Positions 33,784 through 45,784 of a stretch of 64,000 nt of DNA are shown piece after piece (position 1 is the stretch's first letter; the number at the start of each line of letters is the position of its first letter). The position numbers and the translations under genes were made by a program. A model generated the notes under the pieces. It was not told the origin of the DNA and did no database searches. It worked only from the letters and a program-made list of their open reading frames with translations. The DNA is taken from assembly GCA_023105745.1 (NCBI GenBank), contig JALGQZ010000017.1:1398001-1462000 (forward strand), read 5' to 3'. Source of the DNA: Austropuccinia psidii (lineage: Eukaryota > Basidiomycota > Pucciniomycetes > Pucciniales > Sphaerophragmiaceae).

Positions 33784-35289
33784 TGTCAGCCTGTGACTCA
33801 AAACAGAGCACTAGCATGACATCCAACATACCATAAATAATGTTATGACAAGTATTGAACAAACATAGTCAATACAGGTAATAAATAAGAGAAAACAATC
33901 CTCTTAAATTAAACACCAACCTTATCCAAACAGAATAAGGAAACCTAGAGGAGAATAAACAGGTCAAAACCCTTATTTTCACCTCTCATCTAACTTATGC
34001 ATATTTAAGTTATTATATACCAAAATGGTATTTTTCTTAAAGCTCACATAGAGAGCTGCACAATGATATCATCCATGTTGTTGCAACACCACTACAACTG
34101 GAGATACCATATGAACTTTATTTCAAAACCAAGACCCCCCTGAAAGTCAAAGAGGGCTTGTACAAAACTGTACAAAAGTATAACCAAATTAAAGATATAA
34201 ACAAGAGATTTAATTTGAGATACATTAGACCTCTGTATCTCTTAAATTGACTGAGGGATCTTGGTTCAAAGGTTTAACAACCAGAAATACAGATATTCTG
34301 AAAACAAGAAAGTAACCAAACCCCTGTATCTTTGGCATACACTCATACAACTGTACAGTGGAATATACCAAACTGTAGAGCTAACCAAGCCCTACAAAAC
34401 TGTATCATCAGAATACAGATATCTTCCAAATTGAAGAAGATATCTGGCATGGAAGTTTTTGAAGCCTCATACTGATGTACAAAAATACATCCAAAAACTT
34501 AAAACCCTTATAACTTTTGCTATTTGAAAGAAGGGTAAACATGAAGCATACCAAATTGAAGAGCTCATTAAGCCCTTCAATTCTGTGCTCTTGGTTTCTT
34601 GATATCTCAAAAACTGACTAAGATATCTTGGTTGGAAGTATTTTGACCAATACTGGCCTGTACCAAACCTGTACCAACCAGTACTGTCTTGATACTCAAA
34701 ATAATGGTTTTTCAAAGCTTAAACCCGCCCAGAATGACTAGTATTGATCATACAGACACCAGAACAACGTCATCCAAGTGCTGACGTGGCAGGTGAAAAG
34801 TTTTTTCACCCTGTATTGATCCAGAATGATCATTTGTGGTTCCAAAACCACAATTCTGCCTCTACTGACGTCAGAATTGAGGATCCAGAACCAAAGACTG
34901 ACCATTGGAGTGAAAAGTTTCACTCCTCTGACGTGTGAAGAGTTAATAACTCTTGACAGTCTTGAAAGATATAAAAAGAAGGGTTTTTTTCCTTCAAAAA
35001 CCCATCATCTTATCTTACTTTACCTATATTCTTACGTGACAAGACTGTTATCCATCAGTAGTGTCCTTAGAATTATTAAAGATATAATTAGAATATAATT
35101 ATTGTAGTGTTTCTTTACAGTCAAAGATATTAGAGCATTGCAACCCAGGTCCTCAATAGACTCATCACCACTGTTACCACGTAGCAGTAGGACCTGAAGA
35201 TTTAATTTATTATTTGTTTTTGACGTGTCACAGTCATAATACTAGCTTGTATTTACATTTTATAGCTACTATATAGACTCACCCTGACA
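33784..35289 (+). repeat. Solo LTR-D (1506 bp) in E2 pol
   Basis: The copy starts TGTCAGCCTGTGACTC and ends CACCCTGACA, with a perfect TSD, CTGAT, at 33779-33783 and 35290-35294. A TATA-like TATAAAAAG is at 34970-34978. Removing it restores the reading through the ITDIGTEFFEE motif of E2. Confidence 0.92.
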
Positions 35290-36085
35290 CTGATATTGGG
35301 ACTGAATTCTTTGAGGAAGTCAGAAAATCTTATAAGAAAGACAAGAACTTCCACATCTTAACATTCTTGCTAGATAAGGACTCCAAAGATACACCTTTGA
35401 TTAGCTCATTAGATGAAGTATGGAAAAATTCCTATTCTGAAAGACAATTTAGCTTGTTTGATGGCATAATCTACCACAGCGCCAAACATTCTTGTGTAAT
35501 GACATTATGCAGTAGATTACTTATCAATACAATTCTTTTCAAAATTAATGATAGGATCTACTCTGGACACCTCACAGAAGACAGAACACTTGAAAAAGTG
35601 AAAAACTGTGCATGGTGCCCATCTTGGAGAAACGAAACCATTAAATATTGCCATACCTGTGACAGATTCCAAAAAACCAGGAGTGCAGGCAAGAAATTTG
35701 GACTTATGATTCATATTCAACAACCAAAATCCCCTTGGGAAGTTGTTCACATGGATTGGGTCACAGCACTCCCTCCAAGTGGTGACAGAGGTTATAATGA
35801 TTATTTAGTCATTATAGACAGATATAGCAAAACTCCCATATTCTTACCATGTCATAAAGATGAAAATGCTCTGAATACAGCTCTTATTATATGTAAAATA
35901 GTTATTTCTCATACAGGGTTATTTCAGAATATCATAAGGAATAGAGATCCCAAATTCACATCTGCACTTTGGACCAATTTTCATAGATTGTTTGGGACCA
36001 AGTTGTCAATTTCTACAGCATATCACCCTCAAACTGATGGGCTAGAAGAAATAATGATTCAAGCTTTAGAGGGAATGATCAGGAG
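35290..36085 (+). pseudogene. E2 integrase, zinc domain and catalytic core
   Basis: The open part of this frame runs from 35367 to the insertion at 36085. The HHCC region is damaged: the first His of the HECH motif and the last Cys of the CDRC motif are lost. The core shows VHMDWVTALPPSGD with the first Asp, an [13 protein letters not shown] segment holding the second Asp, and TAYHPQTDGLEE with the Glu region. It ends at MIRS, cut by LTR-D at 36086. Confidence 0.85.
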
Positions 36086-37502
36086 TATCAGCCTGTGACT
36101 CAAAACCAGAGCACAAGCATGATAGCCAGAATACCATAAACCAATGGTAGAGTAAAGTACCACCAAAGCATAGGACTGAGACGAAAAAGCTCAAAAGGTA
36201 TTAAAAAAAGAGGAAACCCACCTCTTTCCAAATATATAAGTCCCATATTTACAGGACAAATAATAGAAAAGTTATTCAAGCTCAAAGCAGTTGCTGAGCA
36301 TAAACCTTAATTCTCACCTCTCATCTAAAATCTAGAAAAAGAGACTGAACCCCACCAAATAGGTGTTCAAATCAAAGATCTCAATTAGGGCTATCCAATG
36401 GTACAATCCAAATTGCGCTATCACCAAAACTACAGAAGATATGGCCAAAATAAGGTCAAATAAGGGTGAATAAAATATTCACCTCCCATCTAACTTCTAC
36501 CCTTTTAGTGTGAGATACCTAAAGTGGCAACTTTTTGGATAGAGAACAATTAGGGCTATCTGATGGTGTCATCCATTTTCTCTCAACCCATCTAGAACAA
36601 AATTTGTGAAGGAAACAAGCTCAATACAGGATTCATAACAAATCCACAAATTGAAAATCGGATTTTGAATTGGTATAACTTGTTCATATTTAATGATAGC
36701 TATACCAAATGAGTAATCATTTTGTAGAGCACATCAGGGGTTACAAAATGAGCCCTCTTTTGAGCTCTCTATCCTTAAAACTGACAAAGATATTCAGGCT
36801 TCAATATTGTAATCCCACACTAGCCAGTATGGCATCTTACTGTGGGAAAGCTGTCCATCAAATTGAATTACCAGCTAATTAATTTAATTGAATTTTTTAT
36901 ATGCTGGACTTCCTCATAAATTGACAAATAAGAGTCATACAGGAATGTTCTGTACAGCTTCTGACGTGTCAGAAGCACCAGAACACACCTGTAAACTCCA
37001 TTGGTGAACGTTTTCACCCTGTATAAGGTAAAAATGACAACTTGTGGTTCCAAAACCACATTTGCACCCAATACAAGTCTGTATTGAGTGTGTAGAACCG
37101 CAAACCAGCCCACAGTAGTGAAACCCTTCACTCTGTAGTTGTGTGCGGAGGTAAACAACCTCCCACTACCCCAGAGCAAGATAAAAGGAGGCCTTTTCTC
37201 ACCAGAAGGCCAATCCATCATCCTGTTCTTAGTACTCTTACGTGGTATAGCTTCCTGAAGAAGTGGTACCCTTAGAATTAAACAGGTATAATTACAATTG
37301 TAATTATTTTAGGGTTTATTATTGTAAACCAACAGGTAAACACTGCACCCATGGCTATCAATAGCACTCACCATCACTAAACCTTTTAGTATAGCCCTTT
37401 TAAACAATCTCATCCTTAATTAATCATCATTAGTTTTGTGTCACACTCAGAGTTATAGCTTTTATTATCATTTTGAAGCTATACCATAGATTCACCCTGA
37501 CA
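36086..37502 (+). repeat. Solo LTR-D (1417 bp) in E2 integrase
   Basis: The copy starts TATCAGCCTGTGACTC (expected TGTC, one G-to-A change) and ends CACCCTGACA. The perfect TSD is AGGAG at 36081-36085 and 37503-37507. It lies only 796 bp of host sequence from the previous LTR-D, in the same orientation. Confidence 0.92.
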
Positions 37503-38260
37503 AGGAGATTCTGTGCTTATGGATTAAAGTTCAAAGACTCAGATGGCTTTACCCATTACTGGTGCACTCTAATACCTGCATTTAATGTGGCATATAAGAC
37601 ATCAGTCCATTCTTCCATGGGTCAGACTCCTGCTATGCTTGAAAAAGGATGGAAACCAAGACTCCCAACAGACACACTGAGGAAAGACTTAATTGAAATC
37701 CATTTTACAGCTTCCAGCTTCAAAATGATGCTTGAAAAAATGAAACACCATGCAAAACAAATCATGAATAATTCTTTTGACTATCCAAAACAGAAGTGGG
37801 ACAAGAGTCATAAAGTACCATACTTCAAAGTAGTGGACTTAGTTCTAGCTTAAAGCTTAAATTTTAATAATATCAAAGTCCCAAAGAAACTCAAATATTC
37901 TTATGTAGCACCTTTTGTTATTTTTGCCTTACATGGAACCAATGCAGTTCAAGTGGAATTGAGTGGTGAATTAGAAAATAAACACTCCACTTTTCCAGTA
38001 AGCTTGATAAAACCTTATCAACCAGCTCACCAAGAATTTTTTCCTTTAAGGAACCCAACTTTGTAACCTGTACCACCAGTGGAACAGAGTGAAGACAAAA
38101 AGATAATAAAGTCATTAAAGAAAGGAGGCTTAGGGGTAAAAATCAAAGATGATAGCTTGTCAGATATAGAAATCCAGTACATGAAGATGAATGGCTGGAA
38201 GAATCAGATGAGCTTTTGATAAGATTTAGACATGAAAGAAGGCTGCAAGCCTGAATATAT
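37503..38260 (+). pseudogene. E2 integrase, carboxyl part
   Basis: Coding resumes with RFCAYGLKFKDSDGFTH and runs to a stop at 37851. It then continues in broken frames through the VELSGELENKHSTFPVSL region (37945-38015), with a stop at 38065, and ends near the RHERRLQA-type terminus about 38253. As in the other elements, no chromodomain is visible. Confidence 0.82.
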
Positions 38261-38388
38261 TCATAAATGTTCTTTAAATTACTTGATCTGAGTAATGTAA
38301 GAAGGTTGGAAAGTGGACATTAACCCCCTTTGGGGCCTTTCTCTTCTTAAAAATCATTAAAAACAAATTCAGTACAATTTTATTCTTT

Positions 38389-38400
38389 GGTTAGAGGGAA
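38389..38400 (+). promoter_or_regulatory. E2 polypurine tract
   Basis: GGTTAGAGGGAA directly precedes the 3' LTR, a decayed form of the GGTGGGAGGGAA of E3. Confidence 0.65.
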
Positions 38401-40272
38401 TGTGAGCCTTGAGGTATATTTTACATACCCAAATAGGCCACAATTATCTTTAACAGAAATTCTGAACTTTGCATAACCCATAAGTAATGCATATATTCAA
38501 GATTAATTTAACAGAAATTCTGAACTATGCATAACCCATAAGTAATGCATATATTTAAAATTCATGATTTTTTCTTTCAGAAAAGATTAATATCTTTTCT
38601 GTGAGTCATTGAATCCATGGATCAAAGTTCACATTTGGATTCTACACAAAAATTCACCTATTGTAGCCCCATAGAGTTAGTGAGCTTAAATTAACTCTAT
38701 GAGATGGTAATATGAGAAATAGCTCAATAACACATCATCAATACCACATAAAAGAATTATAAAATTTTTGTTTTTCTCAATTTCACACCAAAATAATGGG
38801 AATTTGAGAAATCCCATGTTACATATACACCAAAAAAAATTTATTCTTGTTTGTGGATCTTAGTATTAGGATATTCTTACATACAGCTTTGATACACCCA
38901 TAGTGGATATCAGTCTTGAAGCCTGAATTTCTGTTTTTGACATGAAAACAGGTAATGGGGACAAAAGACATCAAAGAGAGCCAGGATACCCAGCTTCTGA
39001 GGCCTCTGAGGCATGGATAGCTCTAATGCTTATATTCATGGCTGATAATGTCCCAATTAGTTTACTGAAACCTTTTGGGAACTTAGTTACCAAGTCAAAG
39101 TCTCATCAAATAATAAGAAAATTGCAAATAAGTTGGTTTTTTGACATGACAAAGAGGTAAAGAGCAGCTTAGACTCCTGTAACCATGTCACTTATTAATG
39201 ATTTTCTATGGATAAACCTTAAAAGAGTAATTATAACCTTTTTTGGACTAGTATCCATTTTTTTACCTCATAGCAACCTGCCATACTGTGCTATTTGCAA
39301 TTATATGTAGAAATGAGGTAAAAACTTCAAAAATTCATCAAAAATAAAATTATCTATGAATCCTTCTGAAGCTTTCAGTACCAATGGAGAATGGTATGAC
39401 CCATAAAGAAACCAAAAAAAAAATATTTCATAAGTAAAATTCAATGTTTTACTTACAGTCCATTTTTGATGATTCTACATGAAACACTGAATCTCCAGAA
39501 ATTCACAGAAATTACAACCTGCAATGAAATTTCTAATAACATTGATCACTTTGAGAAATTGATTTTCAATTTGAAATTAAATAATATTTAAAGGTTTTAC
39601 TCCTTTTATTCTTAGCCATAATTGGGTTTGTAGTCATGTGAAAGCATTAATTAAGTAATTATGATAATCTTATGTGACAACAGATGATGCAATCATTAAT
39701 CGAAAAAGGTTTCTTGTTTTCTCACTCACTGGTTTTTCAGTTTGCTCCATGGCACGCCTCTGTGAGCTGTTGTTGACTTAAAAGAAGCCTCTACTTGCTG
39801 TTTTTTCCAAAGAATCATATCAATTTATTAAATCATTATTACCAACAAGTAAGTATTAGTTACAAGCTATTCCTAAGTGTTTTAAATCTTTCAGAATCAA
39901 TCAGAAAGACGTGAAATCATAGAATCCAACTATATATTGTTGTAATACTGTTATAAATCCTTTTGATCCCTAAAATCCACAATTCCACGTCAAATTTCTC
40001 TACTTTCATCTATCAATAAGTTCTTTGGAGTATTAGTGAGTCATTTATTTTTAATTCTTAAAGTTTTTCTCTAGTAATAGTTTTCTTCAAGAATTGTCTT
40101 TATAATTATTCTTGTAAAAGATAATTATATATTAAAATAATTTTATTATTTTAATAAAAGAAGTTTTTATTATTAAATTCTTCTTGTAATTGATTCTTGT
40201 AGAAATTACTGCTCACTGTTAAAATCACTAGTAGTGCTTAACACGTGAAAGAAATAATTTTTTAATTATTTT
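38401..40272 (+). repeat. LTR-A, 3' LTR of E2, 3' end missing
   Basis: It starts TGTGAGCCTTGAGG and follows other LTR-A copies until about 40272, then departs; roughly the last 100 bases, including the TTACA end, are absent. It carries a private 58-bp tandem duplication at 38450-38565. Confidence 0.85.
38450..38565 (+). repeat. 58-bp tandem duplication inside LTR-A
   Basis: Two units, 38450-38507 and 38508-38565, each begin TTAACAGAAATTCTGAACT and differ at a few bases. Other LTR-A copies have one unit. Confidence 0.85.
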
Positions 40273-41650
40273 TCTTTGTCATATTCTTCTCAGAATGGTT
40301 ATCAAGGTGATGATCAAAGTGTTGAGAAAGAAAGAAATAATGAATGAATTAATGAAGACAAAAGAGTATTTCAAGATATTGGGGAAGACCTTTTTCAAAT
40401 ACCAATGGCAGAAATAACCCCAATTATTCAACATTTTCAAGATGGTTTGACTGGAAAAGTCCCATTTAATCAAGTTCCCATAAGTCAAGAGGATGATCAA
40501 TATCATGAAGACCCACTGGAATGCAAAAATATTGGTGGAAGAGCTCAAGGAGCCAAGAATAAAAATGAAAATGAAAATAAAAGAGAACCCTCAAAATGCG
40601 GAATCATTGAAACTCAATCCAGGGGAAGAGTAAGACCCACAACAACATCAAGATCAAAGTCATTTTCACCCTCTCCAATCATTGAAATGGATTAATCTGA
40701 AGATTCTGAGGCCTCATTATCGAAATCAATAAGTTAATCAGATTCACTACACTCAAAAGCTGAATTGAGTGAATAAGGCAAATCAGGAGTAAACCTTAGA
40801 AGGTCCAGAATATTGGAAATGGGTAGCAAAAACTCACAAAGGAAGTCCCACTGGCCTGCCACAAGCGTGAAGCTATATGATGCAGTTGACTTGACCTATG
40901 AGAATTGTCAAAGAAATTATCACACAAGTGATGAATACTCCAAGCTTTTTGTGAATTTCTGATTCTTTTTAATGTATATTTCTTTGGCTTATTTGAATAT
41001 TTATTCATTTTTTTGACCTAATGTTATCAGGTACCTGGCTCAGAAGACTTTCCCAAGTCTATATTGAAACACACCTTCAAGCCCATCAATTTCCAGGGTG
41101 ATGGAAACAGTAGCTACAGAACAGTATCCCACTACATTTACAAGACTCAAGATCAATGGGCTGATGTAAGAGGTGACTTGGCTGAAGAGATTCAACAAAA
41201 TAAAGACCTTTATGAAGCCATTAACACTTTGATTCCCTCAGTATCCTCGGATTTGGACAGAATTGAGTGTTATGAAGATGTTGGCCAGGCTCCAAAGAGC
41301 AAGTGGGTGTCCATGCCTGATATGGGGGATCCAATTGCAAATAAGTATCAAAGACCTGTTTTCTTTTATTCAAAACCCCAATATTTCTCTTTTTTCCCTT
41401 ATTTCTGTCCTCCAAATAATTTTCCCACCCATTTTTATCTGCTTCTTTGATAGCTGTTGTCATTTTTTCCATTGGATATCATCATTTCTAAAGTTTATCC
41501 AGTCCCCCTTACTGTGAATTGGGGATTTCATGCCCAACCACAAGCCTTCTGGTGGGCAGATAAATTTAAGAAACACAGGATGTTATATTTGTCCAATCTT
41601 CCTCCCCCCCTCAGAAAATACAAACTATCTTGGAGGTTTATTTAGATTGA
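40273..41650 (+). pseudogene. OTU-type cysteine protease remnant, probably from a MULE-like transposon
   Basis: A splice-acceptor-like TTCTTCTCAG ends at 40293. The frame from 40405 to 40695 ends in a low-complexity Lys/Arg/Ser tail after a GGRAQGAKNK-like segment, resembling the tail of MULE-type transposases. After an apparent intron (about 40700-41060) the 41064-41450 frame has GDGNSSYRTVSHYI and, about 75 residues on, KWVSMPDMGDPIANKY, both typical of OTU domains; the nucleophile Cys of DGNC is Ser here. A last exon-like piece (41457-41645) has the VNWGFHAQ and FWWADKFKK segment. No transposase core is in the window. The family call is from recalled motif patterns. Confidence 0.5.
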
Positions 41651-42179
41651 TTTATTTTTGTATATACAATTTATGCCACTTATCCCCCTCCTCAGTCCTA
41701 TTTATTGCTTAAATCTCTCCTCAGTCTCATTTTTTATCAAGAATGTGGCACTTTTGTAGCTATAAATAGTCAGATTACAAACATGAAAAAAACAAATTGA
41801 TAAAAAACCCTTTTTGCACCTTCACTTGTCCCACCAAACAAATTCCCCAAAATTATGGGCTTCTATTTTTTTATTGTCAACATTTAACCCTTCATTTTGA
41901 AAAATGAAGGAAGCACATAATTGGGAAGATTTTAAATTAATTTCTGAAAAGAATATGCCATTTTGTCAAATTGGCCAAATTTGAGAAATTTTGCAAAAAA
42001 ATGAAAAAATTTGGGGATATTGATATCCCATGTCAAAAAAAATATGCCAAAAATAAAATAAAAAAACCTCAAAAATGAGCCTGAGGAATTGTTTTGAAAA
42101 AGTAGGCCACTTAAGTGTTTTGGCAATAAATTTGTAAAAACATGTAAGGGCTTAGGTGTGTTTACCAACACCCTATTGA
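41651..42179 (+). other. AT-rich stretch without a recognised gene
   Basis: No coding frame or known repeat is recognised. It holds two short perfect hairpins: CCTTCATTT/AAATGAAGG with a 4-base loop (41888-41909) and GGGATAT/ATATCCC with a 2-base loop (about 42015-42030). It may be the 3' flank or end of the OTU-bearing element. Confidence 0.4.
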
Positions 42180-43724
42180 AATCAAAATATTTTTGGAAAA
42201 AAAAGTTAATGAAAATTTTGAAAGCTTTTTTTCCAATGAATAAACTTATGTAAATTATTCAACCATTGTATTCCTCATAAAAAGTCAGGTGGGGTCACCT
42301 CTGGGTGACAGTTATGTAACACAAATCTAAATAACCTTAAGTTACATTTTTAGTATCTTCTGTATGGAAATATGATAATCCCAAAAGCTTTCATCTAACG
42401 CACACCAAATCTGGTGTTAAACATAAATTGTTTTGTTAAAATTAGGGTGTGGTGTGTAGTTGAGAAGTTATGAGGAATTGAAGTATTTTCAATTGAAATA
42501 TTAAAATTTGAGCATTTATTGCGTAATTGAACTGGGATTTACATATGTGGAATCAATAATTAAAGTTGTGTGCTGTAAAATTCGAATTGAATTACATATG
42601 CAAATCTCTATCATAATACATGTTGAGAAATTAAAGAAAAACAAATTGGAAAGGTTAATTTTGGGGGGAAGGAATCTTGGCTCCAAGGATGCCAAACTCC
42701 CCCAAATTCCTTGCTGACATGCTTTAAATGTCAAAATCCATGCAAAAGCTAATCATTTTTGGCCTGCAATTAAGTCACAGGGTCTGTGATGTAATTGATT
42801 ATGAGGTTTTGATATCAACCAGGGAGGTGTTAACTGTTTCCAAGAGGGTATAACTACCCATAAGTGAAATAAATCTCAATAAAGACAGTTCTAACTGGTT
42901 TTGAGGTCTCTTACACACAATATGACACTTTTTGGAGGCTTTGAACCATTATTACTATAGACATGACTGGTCTAAGGGACTAAAATGGCTGAAAATAGAA
43001 AAAATGGCCAAAACCACCCATTTTTTCATCTAAAACAGGGTTCAATGATTGCATAATTGGCTTTTTGGTTGTCAGTATGCTTCTCATGACTTATTGGAGT
43101 AAGAAAACCTTTGTCTATAAAATAATGTCTTCTTTGCTCCACTTTTCTCTTCATGTTATAATCTTTTCCTTTTATAATTAGTTTAATCACTGGTAAACCA
43201 ATCAATAAAAGATCCAAACCACCTTTTTTAAATAATTTTAAACCTTTTAACCACGTGAAAATATTACTATAATGATTTTTGGTAACCCTTATAATCATTT
43301 TTAACCTTGAACCACCCCAACAATGAATTAAAGCATCTTTCCTCCCTGTTAGTGTTGTCACTTTGTTTCCAAATTAACTCTTGTCACTTTCAGGTGTGTT
43401 TTCTCTTCAATATTTTTTTGAAGACTCTGTTCTCATATTAATTTCCTGAAATTCTTTGCTCAAATAATTACAATTGAAATTTCTTTTGTAGCCATAAAAT
43501 ATCTCTTGTGGAGTATTTTTGAGGCAAATTTTTATTGCTGGTGAAACCATAAATCTTTATAATATTCTTTTTGTATACTGATAAATTTAAAGACAAGAAA
43601 TTCAGCTTGTTTTCTCTTAAAAACATTAAAACTTACTATTTTTAGTTACATTTTACCTTGTACAAATTTTGAGGACAGGAAAAGTACTGGAATTTTAAGC
43701 AAAGTTCCATATCTACACATTACA
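42180..43724 (+). repeat. Partial LTR-E, 5' end missing
   Basis: It is homologous to the reverse complement of 957-2520, including the GTGGGGTCACCTCTGG segment, and ends CTACACATTACA at 43724. The first part (equivalent to about 2520-2766) is not found upstream. It is followed directly by an LTR-A fragment. Confidence 0.75.
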
Positions 43725-44158
43725 CCATAAGGCATGTATATATTCACAATTATTCATTTTCTATTCCACAAAAGATTAATATCTTTTTTTCAGTAAGTGA
43801 ATCCGTAGATTTAAGGCCAGATTTTTATTCTAAACAAATACTCACCTAGGGTAGCTTCATAGGGTAAATAATCTTAAATCAACTCTATGAGATGGTAATA
43901 TGGAAAATATGGCAATTCCCCAAGGATGAATTGTTAAAAAAAGTTTTTTTCCCAATTTTATGCCAAAATCATGGGGATTTGAGAAATGCCATGTTACATA
44001 TAGACCAAAAGTAGTTTTATGCAGGTTTGTGGAGCTTAGGGTTACTTTAGTGATAAAAAAAGCTAAGGGTGACAAAAGACATCAAATAGAGCCAGGGTAT
44101 CCAACTTCTTATTCCTCTGAGGAATGAATAGCTCTGAAGCTTGGATCCATTTCTGATC
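43725..44158 (+). repeat. LTR-A internal fragment
   Basis: CCATAAGGCATGTATATATTC and the next 430 bases match LTR-A from about 60 bases after its start to the CTGATC point, where E5 begins. It was the target of E5 and probably of LTR-E. Confidence 0.75.
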
Positions 44159-44918
44159 TTTCACAGGGGCTCTTTGAAGTGAAGAGGGCCTGGCACTCAG
44201 CAAACTGGACTCAATTATGGAGGGCTCAAGGATGGGATCAGATTGAATACACTTACAAGTGTAATGAAGATAGAATTTCTAATGAGATGACTATAAGAAA
44301 CCAGAAACAATAAAGATAGGAGTAAGGAATTAAAGATCCAACCACAAACAGTTCTAAGGCCACTGTTTCAAACTGTCAGAAAGAAAGAGAAGTTTGAGTG
44401 AGGATATGACCACCACAGCTCTACTGAACGGGTGAGGAAAAGGAAAAGACAAACTTAATACTAATAAATAGAATCTTCCAAAAATAAATAATAAGAATAT
44501 TTATTGAATAATAAATGAAAATATATTAATTAACCAAGTCAAATTCCTAGGGGAGAAAGAGGGGCTGATATATGTGAGAATCCACCAGTCGTGATCTAAA
44601 GAGTGAATTTTATTGAGAGGAATCTTGATTTGAATTTATTTGTATAATTCAGCCTTTTTATGGATGTACAGGGTCTGTACAAGAGCTGTGGTGGAGTTGG
44701 ATGATTATTCAGTTTTGGACTTGTGAATACAAACCTGTATTTGGTGAATACAGCTTGTACAGCTTTTGACAGGATGTATTAATGAACCAAACTGTATTCA
44801 TCTTTCAGCTAGAAGATTTTCTGAAACTGATTACTGATACACATACTGGATTTTCTGTTTTGATGAGTTTGAGTGGGTTGAAGGTTGAATACCCTTACCC
44901 CTGGTAGTGGCTGTGACA
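44159..44918 (-). repeat. LTR-C, 3' LTR of E5 (760 bp)
   Basis: The plus-strand left edge is TTTCACAGGGG (expected TGTCACAG) and the right edge is GGCTGTGACA. It is much shorter than the 1391-bp solo LTR-C and shares mainly the first 40 bases and the termini with it, so it is another subfamily. Confidence 0.82.
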
Positions 44919-44931
44919 GTATCCCCCTCTT
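44919..44931 (-). promoter_or_regulatory. E5 polypurine tract
   Basis: On the minus strand AAGAGGGGGATAC directly precedes the 3' LTR start TGTCACAGCC. This fixes the element as minus-strand. Confidence 0.7.
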
Positions 44932-45784
44932 GAAACTGGTGGGCTCCTAAAACCCATAATATCCTGCCACTCTTGAGTGTCATCCCCAAAATCTCTACAT
45001 TTCTTTTCCAAAATTTTTAAATCTTAATTTCTTTTCCTCCTGAATCATTATCCTACAAATCCATTTCTTCATTCTCTTGGTCAATTTCTTCCTTCATCAA
45101 TTTTTTCTTTTCAAATAAGTAAGTTCCTTCCCATTCCTTGATGCTTCTTTGTATTCTTGAAACACCTTCTGTCAGTGGTCATGGGATGAATCCCAGATTG
45201 GAGGCCACCATAGTATCCATCTTGAAAAAAGATGAAATTTGGGTATATTACTATATAAAAACACAATAAATGGCCATCATTGACTTTAGATCACTTCTTG
45301 CACCCAACTTTATTTATATGCACATCTTGATAAGGGTCTTGTCCCTTGAAGTCTTGATGAAAGGGGCCCTATTGGCCTTTTGAGGTCATTTGGGTACCAT
45401 GAGATTGATTTTTGGCCCTTGCCATATATGGAAATTCTTTTTTAATGAGGAAGTTTATGGCCATTTTGGGCCTTTGGAGGGTTTTTGGGTCTACAGTCCA
45501 TACTACTCCACCTGAAGTCTTTAGGCCATGGCCTGTATGCTGTGGTCCATGGAGGCAATTGAGGTCCCCCTAAACCCAAATTTCAAGGGGTTTTCATAAG
45601 GCCAAAACTTTCCCATAGGGCCTGAAAATTCAGAGTAAAGTCCAGGGCCATGGAAGAGGGGGTCCTCAATTTCTAATTGGAGCCCCATATTGATGGCCTT
45701 GAGGGGGCCATAACCCTGTTATAGCACCAGGATTGTGATATTCATATCTGACTATCTTGACTCTTTTGCTTCCATACTCTAGTA
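44932..45784 (+). other. Region upstream of the antisense ORF of E5
   Basis: About 850 bases without a convincing gene on either strand. The right half (45340-45720) is rich in GGCC/GGCCAT words like the end of the long LTR-C. Read on the plus strand it would be the promoter and 5' untranslated region of the ORF at 45785. No clear TATA box is seen. Confidence 0.4.

Larger units (their letters stand above)
2767..40272 (+). mobile_element. E2: plus-strand Ty3/Gypsy element, split by several insertions
   Basis: E2 is the outermost element. Its pieces are 2767-6232, 7624-7973, 33092-33783, 35290-36085, 37503-38400 and the 3' LTR 38401-40272. Its 5' LTR is missing from the window because E1 entered the leader. 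Domain order is gag, protease, RT, RNase H, integrase, the Ty3/Gypsy order. Removing each insertion rejoins the coding sequence at conserved motifs, which confirms that the pieces belong together. Many stops show it is old and inactive. Confidence 0.88.

Noticed and set aside
37473..37502. Start of an E2 integrase ORF at 37473
   Set aside because: Its first ten codons lie in LTR-D. The real integrase sequence resumes at 37503 after the TSD.
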